DNA of 64,000 nt, taken from assembly GCF_000767615.3 (NCBI RefSeq), contig NZ_CP009553.3, positions 1,860,001 through 1,924,000 of the forward strand, written 5' to 3'. Positions 33,088 to 43,155 of this stretch are shown one piece after another. The stretch's first letter is position 1. Each line of letters opens with the position of its first letter. The notes beneath the pieces were generated by a model that did not search any database, was not told the DNA's origin, and saw only the letters and a list, made by a program, of their open reading frames with translations. The position numbers were made by a program, and so were the translations under genes. The DNA comes from Pandoraea pnomenusa (GTDB taxonomy: Bacteria > Pseudomonadota > Gammaproteobacteria > Burkholderiales > Burkholderiaceae).

Positions 33088-35712
33088 ATGAAAGTCGCAG
33101 ACATTCGGGAAAAATTCCTCAACTTCTTCGAGTCGAAGGGGCACACCATCGTGCGCTCGTCGAGCCTCGTGCCGTCCAACGACCCCACGCTGCTGTTTAC
33201 GAACTCCGGCATGGTGCAGTTCAAGGACGTCTTCCTCGGTCTCGAGACGCGTCCGTACAAGCGCGCGACCACGGCCCAGCGCAGCGTGCGCGCCGGCGGC
33301 AAGCACAACGATCTGGAGAACGTGGGCTACACGGCACGTCACCACACGTTCTTCGAAATGCTGGGCAACTTCTCGTTCGGCGACTACTTCAAGCGCGAAG
33401 CGATCCAGTATGCGTGGGAGCTGCTCACGGAAGTCTACAAACTGCCCAAGGACAAGCTGTGGGTGACCGTCTACAAGGAAGACGACGAGGCTTACGACAT
33501 CTGGGCGAAGGAAGTGGGGGTGCCGACCGAGCGCATCATCCGCATCGGCGACAACAAGGGTGCGCGCTACGCTTCGGACAACTTCTGGCAGATGGCCGAC
33601 ACCGGTCCGTGCGGCCCGTGCTCGGAAATCTTTTACGATCACGGTGCCGATGTGTGGGGCGGCCCGCCGGGATCGCCGGAAGAAGACGGCGATCGCTACA
33701 TCGAGATCTGGAACCTCGTGTTCATGCAGTTCAACCGCGACGAGCAGGGCAACATGACGCCCCTGCCCAAGCCCTGCGTGGATACCGGCATGGGGCTCGA
33801 GCGTATTGCGGCCGTGCTCCAGCATGTGCACAGCAACTACGAGATCGATCTGTTCCAGCACCTGATCAAGGCTGCCGGGCGTGAGACCGGCGTGACCGAC
33901 CTGAGCGCGAATTCGCTCAAGGTGATCGCCGATCACATCCGCGCCTGCTCGTTCCTGATCGTCGACGGCGTGATCCCGGGCAACGAGGGGCGCGGCTACG
34001 TGCTGCGTCGTATCATCCGCCGCGCGATCCGCCATGGCTACAAGCTCGGCTGCAAGACGCCGTTCTTCTACAAGCTCGTGCCGGATCTGGTGGCCGAGAT
34101 GGGCGTGGCCTATCCGGAACTGGCGCAGGCGCAGCAACGCGTGACCGACGTGCTCAGGCAGGAAGAGGAACGCTTCGGCGAGACCATCGAGAACGGCATG
34201 GAGATTCTCGAAGGTGCGCTTGCGGATCTGGCCAAGCGCGGCGTGACCACGCTCGACGGCGAACTCGCCTTCAAGCTGCACGACACCTACGGCTTCCCGC
34301 TCGACCTGACCGCGGACGTGTGCCGCGAGCGCAGCATCACCGTCGACGAAGCCGGTTTCGACGCTGCCATGGCGCGCCAGCGCGAACAGGCGCGCGCGGC
34401 CGGCAAGTTCAAGATGGCGACCGCCCTCGAGTACACCGGCGACAAGACGCGCTTTCAGGGCTACGACACGCTCGCGCTCGAAGGCGCGCGGATCACGGCG
34501 CTTTACGTCGACGGCACGAGCGTGGGCAAGCTCGCCGCGGGCCAGCAGGGCATCGTGGTGCTCGATACCACGCCGTTCTACGCGGAGTCGGGCGGTCAGG
34601 TGGGCGATCAGGGGCTGATCACTGCTGGCGGCGCGCGTTTCGGCGTGTCGGACACGCAGAAGATCCAGGCAGACGTGTTCGGTCACTACGGCACGCTGGA
34701 GTCCGGCGAGCTGAAGGTGGGCGACACCGTCACGGCACAGGTCGATGCGGTGCGTCGTGCGCGCACCGTGCGCAACCACTCGGCGACCCACCTCATGCAC
34801 AAGGCGCTGCGTGAAGTGCTCGGCTCGCACGTGCAGCAAAAGGGCTCGCTCGTCGATGCCGACAAGACCCGCTTCGACTTCGCCCACAACGCCGCGATGA
34901 CCGCCGACGAAATTCGTCGCGTGGAAGACATCGTGAATGCCGAGGTACTGGCCAACGCGCCGACGCAGGCGGCGCTGATGTCGTTCGACGATGCCGTCAA
35001 GGGTGGCGCGATGGCGCTCTTCGGCGAGAAGTACGGCGACGAAGTGCGCGTGCTCGACATCGGTTCGTCGCGCGAACTGTGCGGCGGCACGCACGTGAGC
35101 CGCACGGGCGACATCGGTCTGTTCAAGATCGTGATGGAAGGCGGTGTGGCTGCCGGCATTCGTCGCGTGGAAGCGATCACCGGCGACAACTCGGTGCGCT
35201 TCGTGCAGAAGCTCGACGATCAGGTCAACGAGGCGGCGGCTGCGCTCAAGACGCAGCCGGCCGAACTCTCGCCGCGCATCGCGCAGGTGCAGGAGCAGGT
35301 CAAGTCGCTGGAGAAGGAACTGGCGGCGCTCAAGTCGAAGCTGGCTTCGAGCCAGGGCGACGAACTCGTCGAGAAGGCCGTCGACGTCAACGGCCTGAAG
35401 GTACTGGCCGCGCAACTCGAAGGTGCCGACGTCAAGACGCTGCGCGAGACGATGGACAAGCTCAAGGACAAGCTGGGCAGCGCGGCCGTCGTGCTGGCTG
35501 CGGTCGACGGCGGCAAGGTCAGCCTGATCGCGGGCGTGACGGCCGACTTCACCAGCAAGGTCAAGGCGGGTGAACTCGTCAACTTCGTCGCCCAGCAAGT
35601 CGGCGGCAAGGGGGGCGGCCGACCCGATATGGCGCAGGCCGGCGGCACCGATCCGTCGCAACTGCCGCAGGCGCTGGCCGGCGTGCAGGGCTGGGTGGCC
35701 GGCAAGCTGTAA
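33088..35712 (+). CDS. alaS: Alanine--tRNA ligase
   Basis: An 874-residue class II synthetase of standard length. The N-terminal catalytic core contains [26 protein letters not shown] and [18 protein letters not shown]. The editing domain has the zinc ligands H564-SATH-L (HxxxH) and C665-GGTH. A coiled-coil region and C-Ala domain follow ([11 protein letters not shown]). It charges tRNA-Ala and clears mischarged Ser/Gly. A strong terminator follows. Confidence 0.98.
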   Translation: MKVADIREKFLNFFESKGHTIVRSSSLVPSNDPTLLFTNSGMVQFKDVFLGLETRPYKRATTAQRSVRAGGKHNDLENVGYTARHHTFFEMLGNFSFGDYFKREAIQYAWELLTEVYKLPKDKLWVTVYKEDDEAYDIWAKEVGVPTERIIRIGDNKGARYASDNFWQMADTGPCGPCSEIFYDHGADVWGGPPGSPEEDGDRYIEIWNLVFMQFNRDEQGNMTPLPKPCVDTGMGLERIAAVLQHVHSNYEIDLFQHLIKAAGRETGVTDLSANSLKVIADHIRACSFLIVDGVIPGNEGRGYVLRRIIRRAIRHGYKLGCKTPFFYKLVPDLVAEMGVAYPELAQAQQRVTDVLRQEEERFGETIENGMEILEGALADLAKRGVTTLDGELAFKLHDTYGFPLDLTADVCRERSITVDEAGFDAAMARQREQARAAGKFKMATALEYTGDKTRFQGYDTLALEGARITALYVDGTSVGKLAAGQQGIVVLDTTPFYAESGGQVGDQGLITAGGARFGVSDTQKIQADVFGHYGTLESGELKVGDTVTAQVDAVRRARTVRNHSATHLMHKALREVLGSHVQQKGSLVDADKTRFDFAHNAAMTADEIRRVEDIVNAEVLANAPTQAALMSFDDAVKGGAMALFGEKYGDEVRVLDIGSSRELCGGTHVSRTGDIGLFKIVMEGGVAAGIRRVEAITGDNSVRFVQKLDDQVNEAAAALKTQPAELSPRIAQVQEQVKSLEKELAALKSKLASSQGDELVEKAVDVNGLKVLAAQLEGADVKTLRETMDKLKDKLGSAAVVLAAVDGGKVSLIAGVTADFTSKVKAGELVNFVAQQVGGKGGGRPDMAQAGGTDPSQLPQALAGVQGWVAGKL

Positions 35713-35768
35713 GCGCTGGCGGTCCGATCGGCGCGCCCGGCGTCGTCACGCAACGTCGGGAGCACAAG

Positions 35769-35801
35769 GCAAAACGCGCACTTCGGTGCGCGTTTTGCTT
35801 T
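35769..35801 (+). terminator. Terminator of alaS (13-bp stem, TTCG loop)
   Basis: A perfect 13-bp stem (35769-35781 with 35786-35798) carries a UUCG tetraloop, ends in AAAAC/GTTTT pairs and is followed by TTT. Confidence 0.88.
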
Positions 35802-35895
35802 CATAGGGCGCTCATTGCCCCTTTTTGCACAAGGGAACCTGCGCAGTGCTCGATGGTTTGCATGTAAAGTATTCGGCAAACCCGGCGCGCCGAAC

Positions 35896-35923
35896 GAGGA
35901 GCGCCGCATGAGAATCCCCCCCC
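35896..35923 (+). repeat. Ribosome site, upstream ATG and 8-C homopolymer before the YbfB-type MFS gene
   Basis: GAGGAG (35896-35901) stands 6 nt before an ATG at 35908, and four codons later there is a run of eight C (35916-35923). With eight C this ATG is out of frame with the transporter; with seven C it would read MRIPPTHAMPATLADS and join it. This is either a slippage switch or an indel error. Confidence 0.65.
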
Positions 35924-35932
35924 ACTCACGCC

Positions 35933-37171
35933 ATGCCAGCCACACTCGCCGATTCCGAACGGTCCGTCCCGCCGCGCCAGCCTTCACCCGAACGGGCGGC
36001 CTGGCATATCGCCCTGTCGTGCATGCTCGCCCTCGCCATCGCCATGGGCATCGGGCGCTTCGCGTTCACGCCGATGCTGCCGCTGATGCTTCACGAGAAG
36101 CTCACCGACATCCAGCACGGCAGCTGGCTCGCATCGCTGAACTACGCCGGGTACTTCATCGGCGCGCTGTCGTGCATGTGGCTGCGCTTCACGCCGACAT
36201 GGATCATCCGGTTTGCGCTTGCCGCAACGGTCGTGCTCACGTTGGCCATGGGCTTACTGGATTCGTTTGCCGTCTGGGCCGTGGTGCGCACGCTCGCTGG
36301 CGTGATGAGCGCATGGGCGATGGTGTTCTCGGCCGGCTGGGGGTTTCGCAAGCTCGGTGAGCTGCGCATGCCCAGCCTGGGCGGCGTGATCTTCGCCGGC
36401 CCCGGCGCGGGCATCGTGGTGACGGGCCTGCTCGCGAGCCTGAACGACAAGCTCTCCTGGCCGGCGCGCGGTGGCTGGCTGCTGTGCGGCGGGTTGGCGA
36501 TGCTCCTGCTCGTCGCGATCTGGCGCACGTTCGTGGCCGACGCACCTGCCGCCGTCAAGACGTCGGACGGCGCCGCGGGCCATGCGGCGCCGCATGCGGT
36601 CAATCACGGCAGCGGCGAGAACGTGATTCCGGTCACCGTGCTCTACGGCTTTGCGGGGTTCGGCTACATCATCACGGCGACGTTTCTGCCGGTGATCGCG
36701 CGGCAGTCGCTGCCCGGTTCGCCCTGGCCCGATCTTTTCTTTCCGCTGCTCGGCCTGATGGTGATTCCCGGCGCCATCATCGGCGCGCGTGCGCCGCTTG
36801 CGTGGGACAACCGCCTGCTGCTCGCGGCCTGCTACGTCATGCAAGGCGTGGGCGTGGGCATCGGCATCGTTCTGCCGAACGTGGCGGGCTTCGCCCTGGG
36901 CAGCGTGCTCGTGGGCCTGCCATTTACCGCCATTACGGTGTATGCGGTGCGTGAATGCCGTCGTTTGCGTGGGGACAACGCCAATGGCCTGATCGGGCTG
37001 GTCACGGCATCCTATGGGATCGGGCAGATCGTCGGCCCACTGGTAGCCGCACCGCTGGTCGCTGCCACCGGCAGTTTCACGGCCGCGTTGCTGTGCGCGA
37101 CCGGTGTACTCCTGCTGGGTGCCGTCGGGTTCGTGTGGGACTGGCGGCGTTCGCGTGAACTCGCGCCTTGA
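35933..37171 (+). CDS. YbfB/YjiJ-family MFS transporter
   Basis: A 412-residue, 12-helix inner-membrane transporter. ALAIAMGIGRFAFTPMLPLM in helix 1 and LASLNYAGYFIGALSC in helix 2 are the YbfB/YjiJ signature. The ATG at 35933 has no ribosome site, whereas an out-of-frame ATG at 35908 has a good one, separated by an 8-C run (see the repeat entry). The transported compound is unknown. The aldolase and tautomerase genes downstream suggest an organic acid, weakly. Confidence 0.85.
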   Translation: MPATLADSERSVPPRQPSPERAAWHIALSCMLALAIAMGIGRFAFTPMLPLMLHEKLTDIQHGSWLASLNYAGYFIGALSCMWLRFTPTWIIRFALAATVVLTLAMGLLDSFAVWAVVRTLAGVMSAWAMVFSAGWGFRKLGELRMPSLGGVIFAGPGAGIVVTGLLASLNDKLSWPARGGWLLCGGLAMLLLVAIWRTFVADAPAAVKTSDGAAGHAAPHAVNHGSGENVIPVTVLYGFAGFGYIITATFLPVIARQSLPGSPWPDLFFPLLGLMVIPGAIIGARAPLAWDNRLLLAACYVMQGVGVGIGIVLPNVAGFALGSVLVGLPFTAITVYAVRECRRLRGDNANGLIGLVTASYGIGQIVGPLVAAPLVAATGSFTAALLCATGVLLLGAVGFVWDWRRSRELAP

Positions 37172-37225
37172 TTTGCTTCTGAATTTCCATCGATTCTCCA
37201 CACGACAACTCCGGAAGCCTCGCGT

Positions 37226-37996
37226 ATGTCCTTTACCTTGCAGGCGGGCAGAAAAGCCGCCACGGCCATGAGCGACGCCGAACGTCGGATGCGCGTCGAT
37301 CTCGCGGCCTGCTATCGTCTCGTGGCCCTGCACGGCTGGGACGACATGATCTACACCCACATCTCCGCGATGGTGCCCGGCGAGCCCGGTCACTTCCTGA
37401 TCAACCCGTTCGGTCTCTCGTTCGACGAAGTGACGGCGTCGAACCTCGTCAAGATCACGATGAACGGCGAGATCGTCGGGGAGAGCGAACATCCGGTCAA
37501 CGTGACGGGCTTTGCGCTGCACGGCGCCGTGCACGCCGCGCGGGCCGATGCGGTCTGTGTCATGCATTTGCACAACACCGCGGGCATTGCCGTGTCGATC
37601 CAGCCTCACGGCCTGTTGCCGATCTCTCAGCACGCGCTGCGCTTTCACGAGCGCATCGGCTATCACGAGTACGAAGGTCTGGCGTTCTCGCCCGCCGAAG
37701 GCGAGCGGCTCGTGGCCTCGCTCGGATCGCACCCGGCCATGCTCCTGCGCAACCATGGCACGCTCACGACCGGGCGCACGGTGGCCGAAGCGTTCGTGCT
37801 GATGGCCACGTTGATCAAGGCCTGCGAGATCCAGTTGCAGGCGTTGACGGGCGGTGCCACGCCGCATTTGCCGAGCGTGGCTGTGCAGGACAGGACGGCG
37901 CTTCAACTCGAGGACGGCGGTGCCGTCGAAGGCGTGCTGGAATGGCCGGCACTGCTGCGCAAACTCGATAGAATGGACGCCTCGTTTCGCGATTGA
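37226..37996 (+). CDS. Class II aldolase/adducin-family protein
   Basis: A 256-residue protein of the class II aldolase/adducin head family. The zinc-binding histidines appear in VMHLHNTAG (about residues 113-121) and the third in LLRNHGTLTTG. It has the DMIYTHISAMVPGEPGHFLINPFG N-terminal motif shared with many uncharacterised Burkholderiales members. It may be an aldolase, epimerase or decarboxylase on a hydroxy acid. It precedes a tautomerase by 79 bp. Confidence 0.85.
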   Translation: MSFTLQAGRKAATAMSDAERRMRVDLAACYRLVALHGWDDMIYTHISAMVPGEPGHFLINPFGLSFDEVTASNLVKITMNGEIVGESEHPVNVTGFALHGAVHAARADAVCVMHLHNTAGIAVSIQPHGLLPISQHALRFHERIGYHEYEGLAFSPAEGERLVASLGSHPAMLLRNHGTLTTGRTVAEAFVLMATLIKACEIQLQALTGGATPHLPSVAVQDRTALQLEDGGAVEGVLEWPALLRKLDRMDASFRD

Positions 37997-38075
37997 GCGC
38001 CGCTCGCGCGCAACGCCGGGGATGTCGGGTCCCCGATTCACCGATTGCCATAATCACACAAGGAGAGAGACTGCA

Positions 38076-38270
38076 ATGCCAACGTTTCATGTCGAGATGT
38101 TCGAGGGGCGCACGGTCGAGCAAAAGCGCGCCTTCGTGAAAGCCGTGACCGAAGCTGCCGTGACCACCCTTGGTTGTTCGCCGGAATCCGTGGACATCAT
38201 CATCACCGACATCAAGCGCGAGAACTGGGCCACGGGCGGCACGCTCTGGTCGGATCCGCGGCCCGAGTGA
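38076..38270 (+). CDS. 4-oxalocrotonate tautomerase-family enzyme
   Basis: This 64-residue protein begins MPTFHVEMFEGR, giving the N-terminal catalytic Pro after Met removal, and ends in the RENWATGG loop of 4-OT proteins. The ATG has AGGAGAGA 8 nt upstream. It likely works as a hexamer on a 2-hydroxydienoate-like substrate. No meta-cleavage genes are adjacent, so its pathway is open. Confidence 0.9.
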   Translation: MPTFHVEMFEGRTVEQKRAFVKAVTEAAVTTLGCSPESVDIIITDIKRENWATGGTLWSDPRPE

Positions 38271-38346
38271 TTCCGCGCCTGCCGGTGCCAGGCAAAGTCA
38301 GTGGCGGGGCGGGTGTCGCCCCGTCCGCCGTATCGAAGAGGTTGTC

Positions 38347-39462
38347 ATGTCGCAAGTCCCGCCCGCATCGAACGCCCACGCCGCAGCCCATCGCGCCACG
38401 AGCGACGAGGCGATTGCAACGCCACAACATTTCGCATCGGACAATTACGCGGGTATCTGTCCGGAGGCGCTGCACTATCTGATCGAGGCCAACGCCAGCG
38501 GCCATGAAGTCGCCTATGGCGACGACCGCTGGACACAGCGTGTGTGCGACGGCATTCGGCAACTGTTCGACACCGACTGCGAGGTCTTCTTCGTGTTCAA
38601 CGGTACGGCGGCGAATTCGCTGGCCCTCGCGTCGCTCTCGCAGTCGTATCACTCCGTGATCTGTCACGAACTGGCACACGTCGAGACGGACGAATGTGGC
38701 GGCCCCGAATTTTTCTCCAACGGCGCCAAGCTGCTCACGGCGCGCGGACGCGAGAACAACGGCAAGCTCACGCCCGACGCCGTGGAATCCGTCATCAATC
38801 GCCGCTCCGATATCCACTTCCCGAAGCCCCGGGTGGTGACCCTTACCCAGGCCACCGAGGTCGGCACGGTCTATACGGTCGATGAGGTCAAGGCGATCGC
38901 CGCCGTGGCAAAGCGGCGCAACCTGCGAGTGCACATGGACGGCGCGCGCTTTGCCAACGCCGTGGCCACGCTGGGCTGCCACCCCGGGGATGTGACCTGG
39001 CGCGCCGGTGTCGACGTCCTGTGTTTCGGCGGTACCAAGAACGGTCTGCCGGTGGGAGAGGCCGTGGTGTTCTTCAACCGGTCGCTGGCCGAGGACTTCG
39101 CCTACCGGGTGAAGCAGGCCGGGCAACTGGCGTCGAAGATGCGTTTCATTTCCGCCCCGTGGCTCGGCATGCTGGAAAACGACACCTGGCTGCGCAATGC
39201 GCGCCATGCCAATGCGATGGCACGACACCTGGCGCAGCGGATCCGCGATCTGCCCGGCGTGTCGCTGATGTTCGAGACGCAGGCCAATGCCGTGTTCGCG
39301 GAGCTGCCTCTGCACGTTATCGAAGCGTTACGCGCGAAGGGGTGGCGCTTCTATACGTTCATCGGCGCAGGTGGCTGCCGCTTCATGTGCGCCTGGGACA
39401 CGCGACCGGAGACGGTCGAACGTCTGGCGGCCGATATCCGGGAACTGAGCACGAAGACCTGA
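38347..39462 (+). CDS. Low-specificity L-threonine aldolase family (PLP enzyme)
   Basis: A 371-residue fold-type I PLP enzyme. HFASDNYAGICPEALHYL near the start, HMDGARFANAV and the Schiff-base lysine in CFGGTKNGLPVGEAVVF (about Lys231) identify beta-eliminating/threonine aldolases, which cleave L-threonine or related beta-hydroxy amino acids to glycine and an aldehyde. It follows the tautomerase by 76 bp and ends in a GC-rich terminator. Confidence 0.9.
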   Translation: MSQVPPASNAHAAAHRATSDEAIATPQHFASDNYAGICPEALHYLIEANASGHEVAYGDDRWTQRVCDGIRQLFDTDCEVFFVFNGTAANSLALASLSQSYHSVICHELAHVETDECGGPEFFSNGAKLLTARGRENNGKLTPDAVESVINRRSDIHFPKPRVVTLTQATEVGTVYTVDEVKAIAAVAKRRNLRVHMDGARFANAVATLGCHPGDVTWRAGVDVLCFGGTKNGLPVGEAVVFFNRSLAEDFAYRVKQAGQLASKMRFISAPWLGMLENDTWLRNARHANAMARHLAQRIRDLPGVSLMFETQANAVFAELPLHVIEALRAKGWRFYTFIGAGGCRFMCAWDTRPETVERLAADIRELSTKT

Positions 39463-39540
39463 GCGCCGCACGCCCTCACGTAAGCGACGTAACGTCGGCG
39501 ACCGGCGTGACGTGTGGCGTGGTGAGCGGGGGGGCGCGTC

Positions 39541-39577
39541 GCGCGAGAGCGGCGGCGCCGCTCGCGCGCTTATTTTC
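39541..39577 (+). terminator. Probable terminator after the threonine aldolase gene
   Basis: A 13-bp stem with one mismatch (39541-39553 with 39557-39569) and a 3-nt loop is followed by TTATTTT. Confidence 0.65.
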
Positions 39578-39590
39578 GCTTCGTCCGGCG

Positions 39591-41057
39591 CTAGGCCTGA
39601 CGCGGTGCCGGCACCGTGGGCGTGAGGAACCGGTGCGCGAGTGTGTGGTAGAACGACGGCGCAATGGTCTTCGACACCTGGGTCGACAGCAGCGCCACGG
39701 CCATCAGCGGGATCACCATCTGATGGCCGTCGATCATTTCCATCACGATCACGAAAGACGTGATCGGCGACTGCGTGACGGCGGCGAGGTACCCGACCAT
39801 GCACAGGGCGGCCATCGCCGGTAGTGGCACCACGGATGTGACGTGCGCCATGACGTTGCCCAGTCCCGCGCCAATGGCGAGCGACGGCGCAAAGATGCCG
39901 CCGGGAATGCCAGACAGATACGACACGCTCAGTGCCGCGAACTTCAGCAGGGCGTAGAACGGCGACAGCGCCGCATGCGATTCGAGCAGACCGCGTGCCT
40001 CGGCGTAGCCGCTGCCGAAGGTCGTGCCGCCGGAGACGATGCCGATGACGGCGATCGCCAGCCCGCACAGGAAGGCAAACCGCACCGGATACGCGCGACG
40101 CAGGCCGACGAGCGGCGCCGGCATCCAGCGCGGTACGTTCAGCATCAGCCAGCCAAATGCCCCGCCCGCCACCCCTGTCAGCACACTCGCGCCGATAAGC
40201 ACCGGGATCAGCGCGAAGGTGAGGTCGCTGAGCGCCTTGATGTGTCCGAAATACAGATAATTGCCCTGCAAGCCGAGTGCCACGATGCCGGAAAAAATGA
40301 TCGCCGTGATCAGCGTGCCGCTGCTTCGTGCCACGAAACTGCGGCTCAACTCTTCAATGGCGAAAACGACACCGGCAAGCGGTGTGTTGAACGCTGCCGC
40401 CAGCCCCGCGGCAGCGCCTGCGAGTGCCAGTTGTCGCTCGATGTGCACGCTGCTGCGGCGATAGCCGCGTCGCATGGCATACATCAGCGACGCGCCGATC
40501 TGGACGGTCGGCCCTTCGCGTCCAATGGTGAAACCGCACAGAATTCCAAGAAACGACACGATGATCTTGCCGATCATGATGCGCAGGGAGAGCAGCGTCT
40601 TGGAAAGGCGTGCGTCCTGCAATGTGGCGATGACCTGCGGTATGCCGCTGCCTTCGGAGCCCTGGAAGAACTTCTGCGTCAGCCAGATCGCCAGAGAGGC
40701 ACCGAGCGGCGTAATGACGAGCGGCAGCCAGAAGCCATGCGACAGCATGCGCTGGAACAGCTCGAAACCGAAGTCCACCAGCTTGGCGTACGCCACGGAC
40801 ACCAGACCCACGAGTACCGCGCCAAGCCAGAACACACCGTAGTTGTGCCAGAGTCGCTGGGAGCGCCGTGCGCCGCGTCGTGCCAGTCGTGCCGCATGTG
40901 AGCGAGCGTTTGAGGCGGACGATGATGCCGATGCCTCGGACGAAGTCGACGCGCCGGACTGGCCCGACGTCGCGGATGCGTCGGAAGGGGACGGCGACGT
41001 GTGAGCCGATGCGTTGCCGTCTGCGGCAGACGGGGAATTCGGTGGGAAATCTGACAC
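39591..41057 (-). CDS. ClC-family chloride channel/transporter
   Basis: A 488-residue membrane protein with the ClC selectivity motifs GSGIP (136-140), GREGP (179-183, gating Glu181) and GIFAPSL. The intracellular proton-glutamate position (AIEEL, Glu235/236) is acidic, as in Cl-/H+ exchangers. A Ser/Ala-rich cytoplasmic N-terminus of about 50 residues precedes the first helix and is unusually low in complexity. There is no CBS domain. It diverges from the NUDIX gene. Confidence 0.92.
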   Translation of the reverse strand: MSDFPPNSPSAADGNASAHTSPSPSDASATSGQSGASTSSEASASSSASNARSHAARLARRGARRSQRLWHNYGVFWLGAVLVGLVSVAYAKLVDFGFELFQRMLSHGFWLPLVITPLGASLAIWLTQKFFQGSEGSGIPQVIATLQDARLSKTLLSLRIMIGKIIVSFLGILCGFTIGREGPTVQIGASLMYAMRRGYRRSSVHIERQLALAGAAAGLAAAFNTPLAGVVFAIEELSRSFVARSSGTLITAIIFSGIVALGLQGNYLYFGHIKALSDLTFALIPVLIGASVLTGVAGGAFGWLMLNVPRWMPAPLVGLRRAYPVRFAFLCGLAIAVIGIVSGGTTFGSGYAEARGLLESHAALSPFYALLKFAALSVSYLSGIPGGIFAPSLAIGAGLGNVMAHVTSVVPLPAMAALCMVGYLAAVTQSPITSFVIVMEMIDGHQMVIPLMAVALLSTQVSKTIAPSFYHTLAHRFLTPTVPAPRQA

Positions 41058-41202
41058 GGGACCGAGAGCGATAATTGAAAGACGTTGGCCGATTATACGC
41101 GTGAGGCCCCTAGGGGGTTGGTCCGATGCGGTCCCGGAATCTGCCGAATGTGCAGCGCGTCATGAGTTCATTTAAGATATTCGGATTCGCCGAAGAACGA
41201 TC

Positions 41203-41733
41203 ATGAACGAACTCCATTTCTGTCCCCGCTGCGCTTCGCCGCTCGACTCCCGCGATGTCGCGGGGCGTATTCGCCGCGCTTGTCCCGATGCGGCTTGCGG
41301 TTTCATCCACTGGGACAATCCGCTGCCGGTGGTGGCCGGTCTCGTCGAATATCGCGGTCAGATCCTGCTGGCGCGAAATGCCGCCTGGACCGAAGGAATG
41401 TTCGCGCTCATCACGGGTTTTCTCGAGCGCGACGAAACCCCGGAAGACGGTATCCGCCGGGAGATCAAGGAAGAGACCAATCTGGACGCCAATGCGATCT
41501 CGCTGCTCGGTGTCTACGAATTCATGCGTAAGAACGAGTTGATCATCGCCTATCACGCGGTTTGCGACGGCGATATCTGCCTGTCCGAGGAGTTGGCCGA
41601 ATTCCGCCTCGTCGCGCCAGAGCGCGTGCGCCCGTGGCCCGCGGGCACCGGCCACGCGGTCGCCGAGTGGCTGCGTCGGCGCAATCTTCCGGTGGAGTAT
41701 GTCGAATCGGCTCGTCTGTCCATCGCCGGCTAA
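41203..41733 (+). CDS. NUDIX hydrolase with N-terminal zinc ribbon
   Basis: A 176-residue protein. A zinc-ribbon-like set Cys7, Cys10, Cys27, Cys32 precedes a complete Nudix box G72-F-L-E-R-D-E...RREIKEETNL (72-94), which binds Mg2+ for pyrophosphate hydrolysis. The ribbon plus Nudix order resembles NADH pyrophosphatase NudC and its short relatives; the substrate is therefore a nucleoside diphosphate derivative, not further defined. Confidence 0.92.
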   Translation: MNELHFCPRCASPLDSRDVAGRIRRACPDAACGFIHWDNPLPVVAGLVEYRGQILLARNAAWTEGMFALITGFLERDETPEDGIRREIKEETNLDANAISLLGVYEFMRKNELIIAYHAVCDGDICLSEELAEFRLVAPERVRPWPAGTGHAVAEWLRRRNLPVEYVESARLSIAG

Positions 41734-41847
41734 TGAACCTCGGGCACATCGACACGTCGGGCGCGAGCATCGACTGCGGTAGAATCGGGGGTTTGCGGGG
41801 CCATCCCGACACAAGATTCGAACGAGACTGAAACGAGGGACACAAGC

Positions 41848-42075
41848 ATGGAATTCCAGAAAGAAGTCGACGCGAGCGGCCTGAACTGCCCGCTGCCGAT
41901 CCTGCGTGCGAAGAAGGCACTGGCCGAAATGCAAAGCGGCGAAGTGCTGCACATCATCGCCACGGACCCGGGCTCGGCGCGCGATTTCAGTGCATTCGCC
42001 AAGCAGACGGGCAACGAACTCATCGAGTCGCGCGAAGAAGGCAAGACATTCCACTTCCTGATGCGTCGCCGCTAA
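41848..42075 (+). CDS. TusA-family sulfur carrier protein
   Basis: A 75-residue protein with the TusA/SirA signature LNCPLPILRAKKAL, where Cys14 carries the persulfide. GAGGG precedes the ATG. It relays sulfur for tRNA thiolation or other sulfur transfer. The rest of a Tus relay is not in the window. A bidirectional terminator separates it from convergent galU. Confidence 0.92.
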   Translation: MEFQKEVDASGLNCPLPILRAKKALAEMQSGEVLHIIATDPGSARDFSAFAKQTGNELIESREEGKTFHFLMRRR

Positions 42076-42180
42076 CGATGCAACGGCCGGCGGGCGCGCC
42101 CATCGGCTCGCCATTGCGGTCGCCTTCCCGAGGGATCGCGGCCCGGTCGCAAGACCCGTAATCGCCCCGCCGCGGGCACA

Positions 42181-42211
42181 AAAAAGCCGACGGACATGCC
42201 GTCGGCTTTTT
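42181..42211. terminator. Bidirectional terminator between tusA-like gene and galU
   Basis: AAAAA-GCCGACGG, a 5-nt loop, then CCGTCGGC-TTTTT: the A and T tracts make it work on both strands, fitting the convergent genes. Confidence 0.92.
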
Positions 42212-42241
42212 CATTGGCGTACACGCCGCGCGATCCTCGCA

Positions 42242-43126
42242 TCACACGAGGTCGCCGCGCACCTCGCGCAGGTAGTCGCGGAAAGCGTCCTTGAGTTCGG
42301 GGTGACGCAATGCGAACTCCACCGTGGCCTTCAGATAACCGAGCTTGCTGCCGCAGTCGAAGCGCTTGCCCTGATAGCGATAGGCAAGCACGACTTCATC
42401 CTGCATGAGCTTCTGGATGGCGTCGGTGAGCTGGATTTCTCCGCCCGAGCCCGGATCGATCTCGCGAATGCAATCGAAGATGCGCGGACGCAGCACGTAA
42501 CGGCCCACCACACCCAGGTTCGACGGCGCATTTTCCGGTGCTGGCTTCTCGACGATGTTCGTGAGCTTGACGATATCCTTCTCGCCCCACTCGTTGCCTG
42601 CGACGATCCCGTACGAGCGGCTTTGCTCGATGGGGATCTCTTCCACGCCGATGATCGAGTTGTGATACTGGTTGTACAGATCGACCATCTGCTTGAGCAC
42701 CGGCGGCTGGCCGTCGAGCAGGTCGTCGGCGAGGATGACCGCGAACGGTTCGTCGCCCACCAGCTTCTCCGCACACAGCACGGCGTGGCCCAGGCCGAGC
42801 GCCTTGGGCTGGCGCACGTAGAAGCAATCGATGTGCGGGGGCTTGATCGAGTGCACCACGTCGAGCAGCGCCTGCTTGTTCTTCGCCTCGAGTTCCGCCT
42901 CGAGTTCGAAGGCCGTGTCGAAGTGGTCTTCGATCGCGCGCTTGTTGCGGCCCGTGACGAAGATCATTTCGGTGATGCCGGCGGCCGCCGCTTCTTCCAC
43001 CGCGTATTGAATCAGCGGTTTGTCCACCACCGGCAGCATTTCCTTCGGGCTGGCCTTGGTGGCGGGGAGGAAGCGGGTGCCGAGGCCCGCCACGGGGAAC
43101 ACGGCTTTGGTCACAACGGTTTTCAT
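42242..43126 (-). CDS. galU: UTP--glucose-1-phosphate uridylyltransferase
   Basis: A 294-residue nucleotidyltransferase. [30 protein letters not shown] (nucleotide-binding loop), [15 protein letters not shown] and the [14 protein letters not shown] segment are GalU hallmarks. It makes UDP-glucose for envelope polysaccharides. AGGGAG precedes the ATG. It lies 29 bp after valS and is probably co-transcribed with it. Confidence 0.97.
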   Translation of the reverse strand: MKTVVTKAVFPVAGLGTRFLPATKASPKEMLPVVDKPLIQYAVEEAAAAGITEMIFVTGRNKRAIEDHFDTAFELEAELEAKNKQALLDVVHSIKPPHIDCFYVRQPKALGLGHAVLCAEKLVGDEPFAVILADDLLDGQPPVLKQMVDLYNQYHNSIIGVEEIPIEQSRSYGIVAGNEWGEKDIVKLTNIVEKPAPENAPSNLGVVGRYVLRPRIFDCIREIDPGSGGEIQLTDAIQKLMQDEVVLAYRYQGKRFDCGSKLGYLKATVEFALRHPELKDAFRDYLREVRGDLV

Positions 43127-43155
43127 TGGTATCTCCCTGATGGATTCAAAGCGTC

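Noticed and set aside
32887..35661. A 924-codon open frame on the minus strand
   Set aside because: It lies antisense to alaS, which is certain. The composition is a complement artefact of biased third positions.
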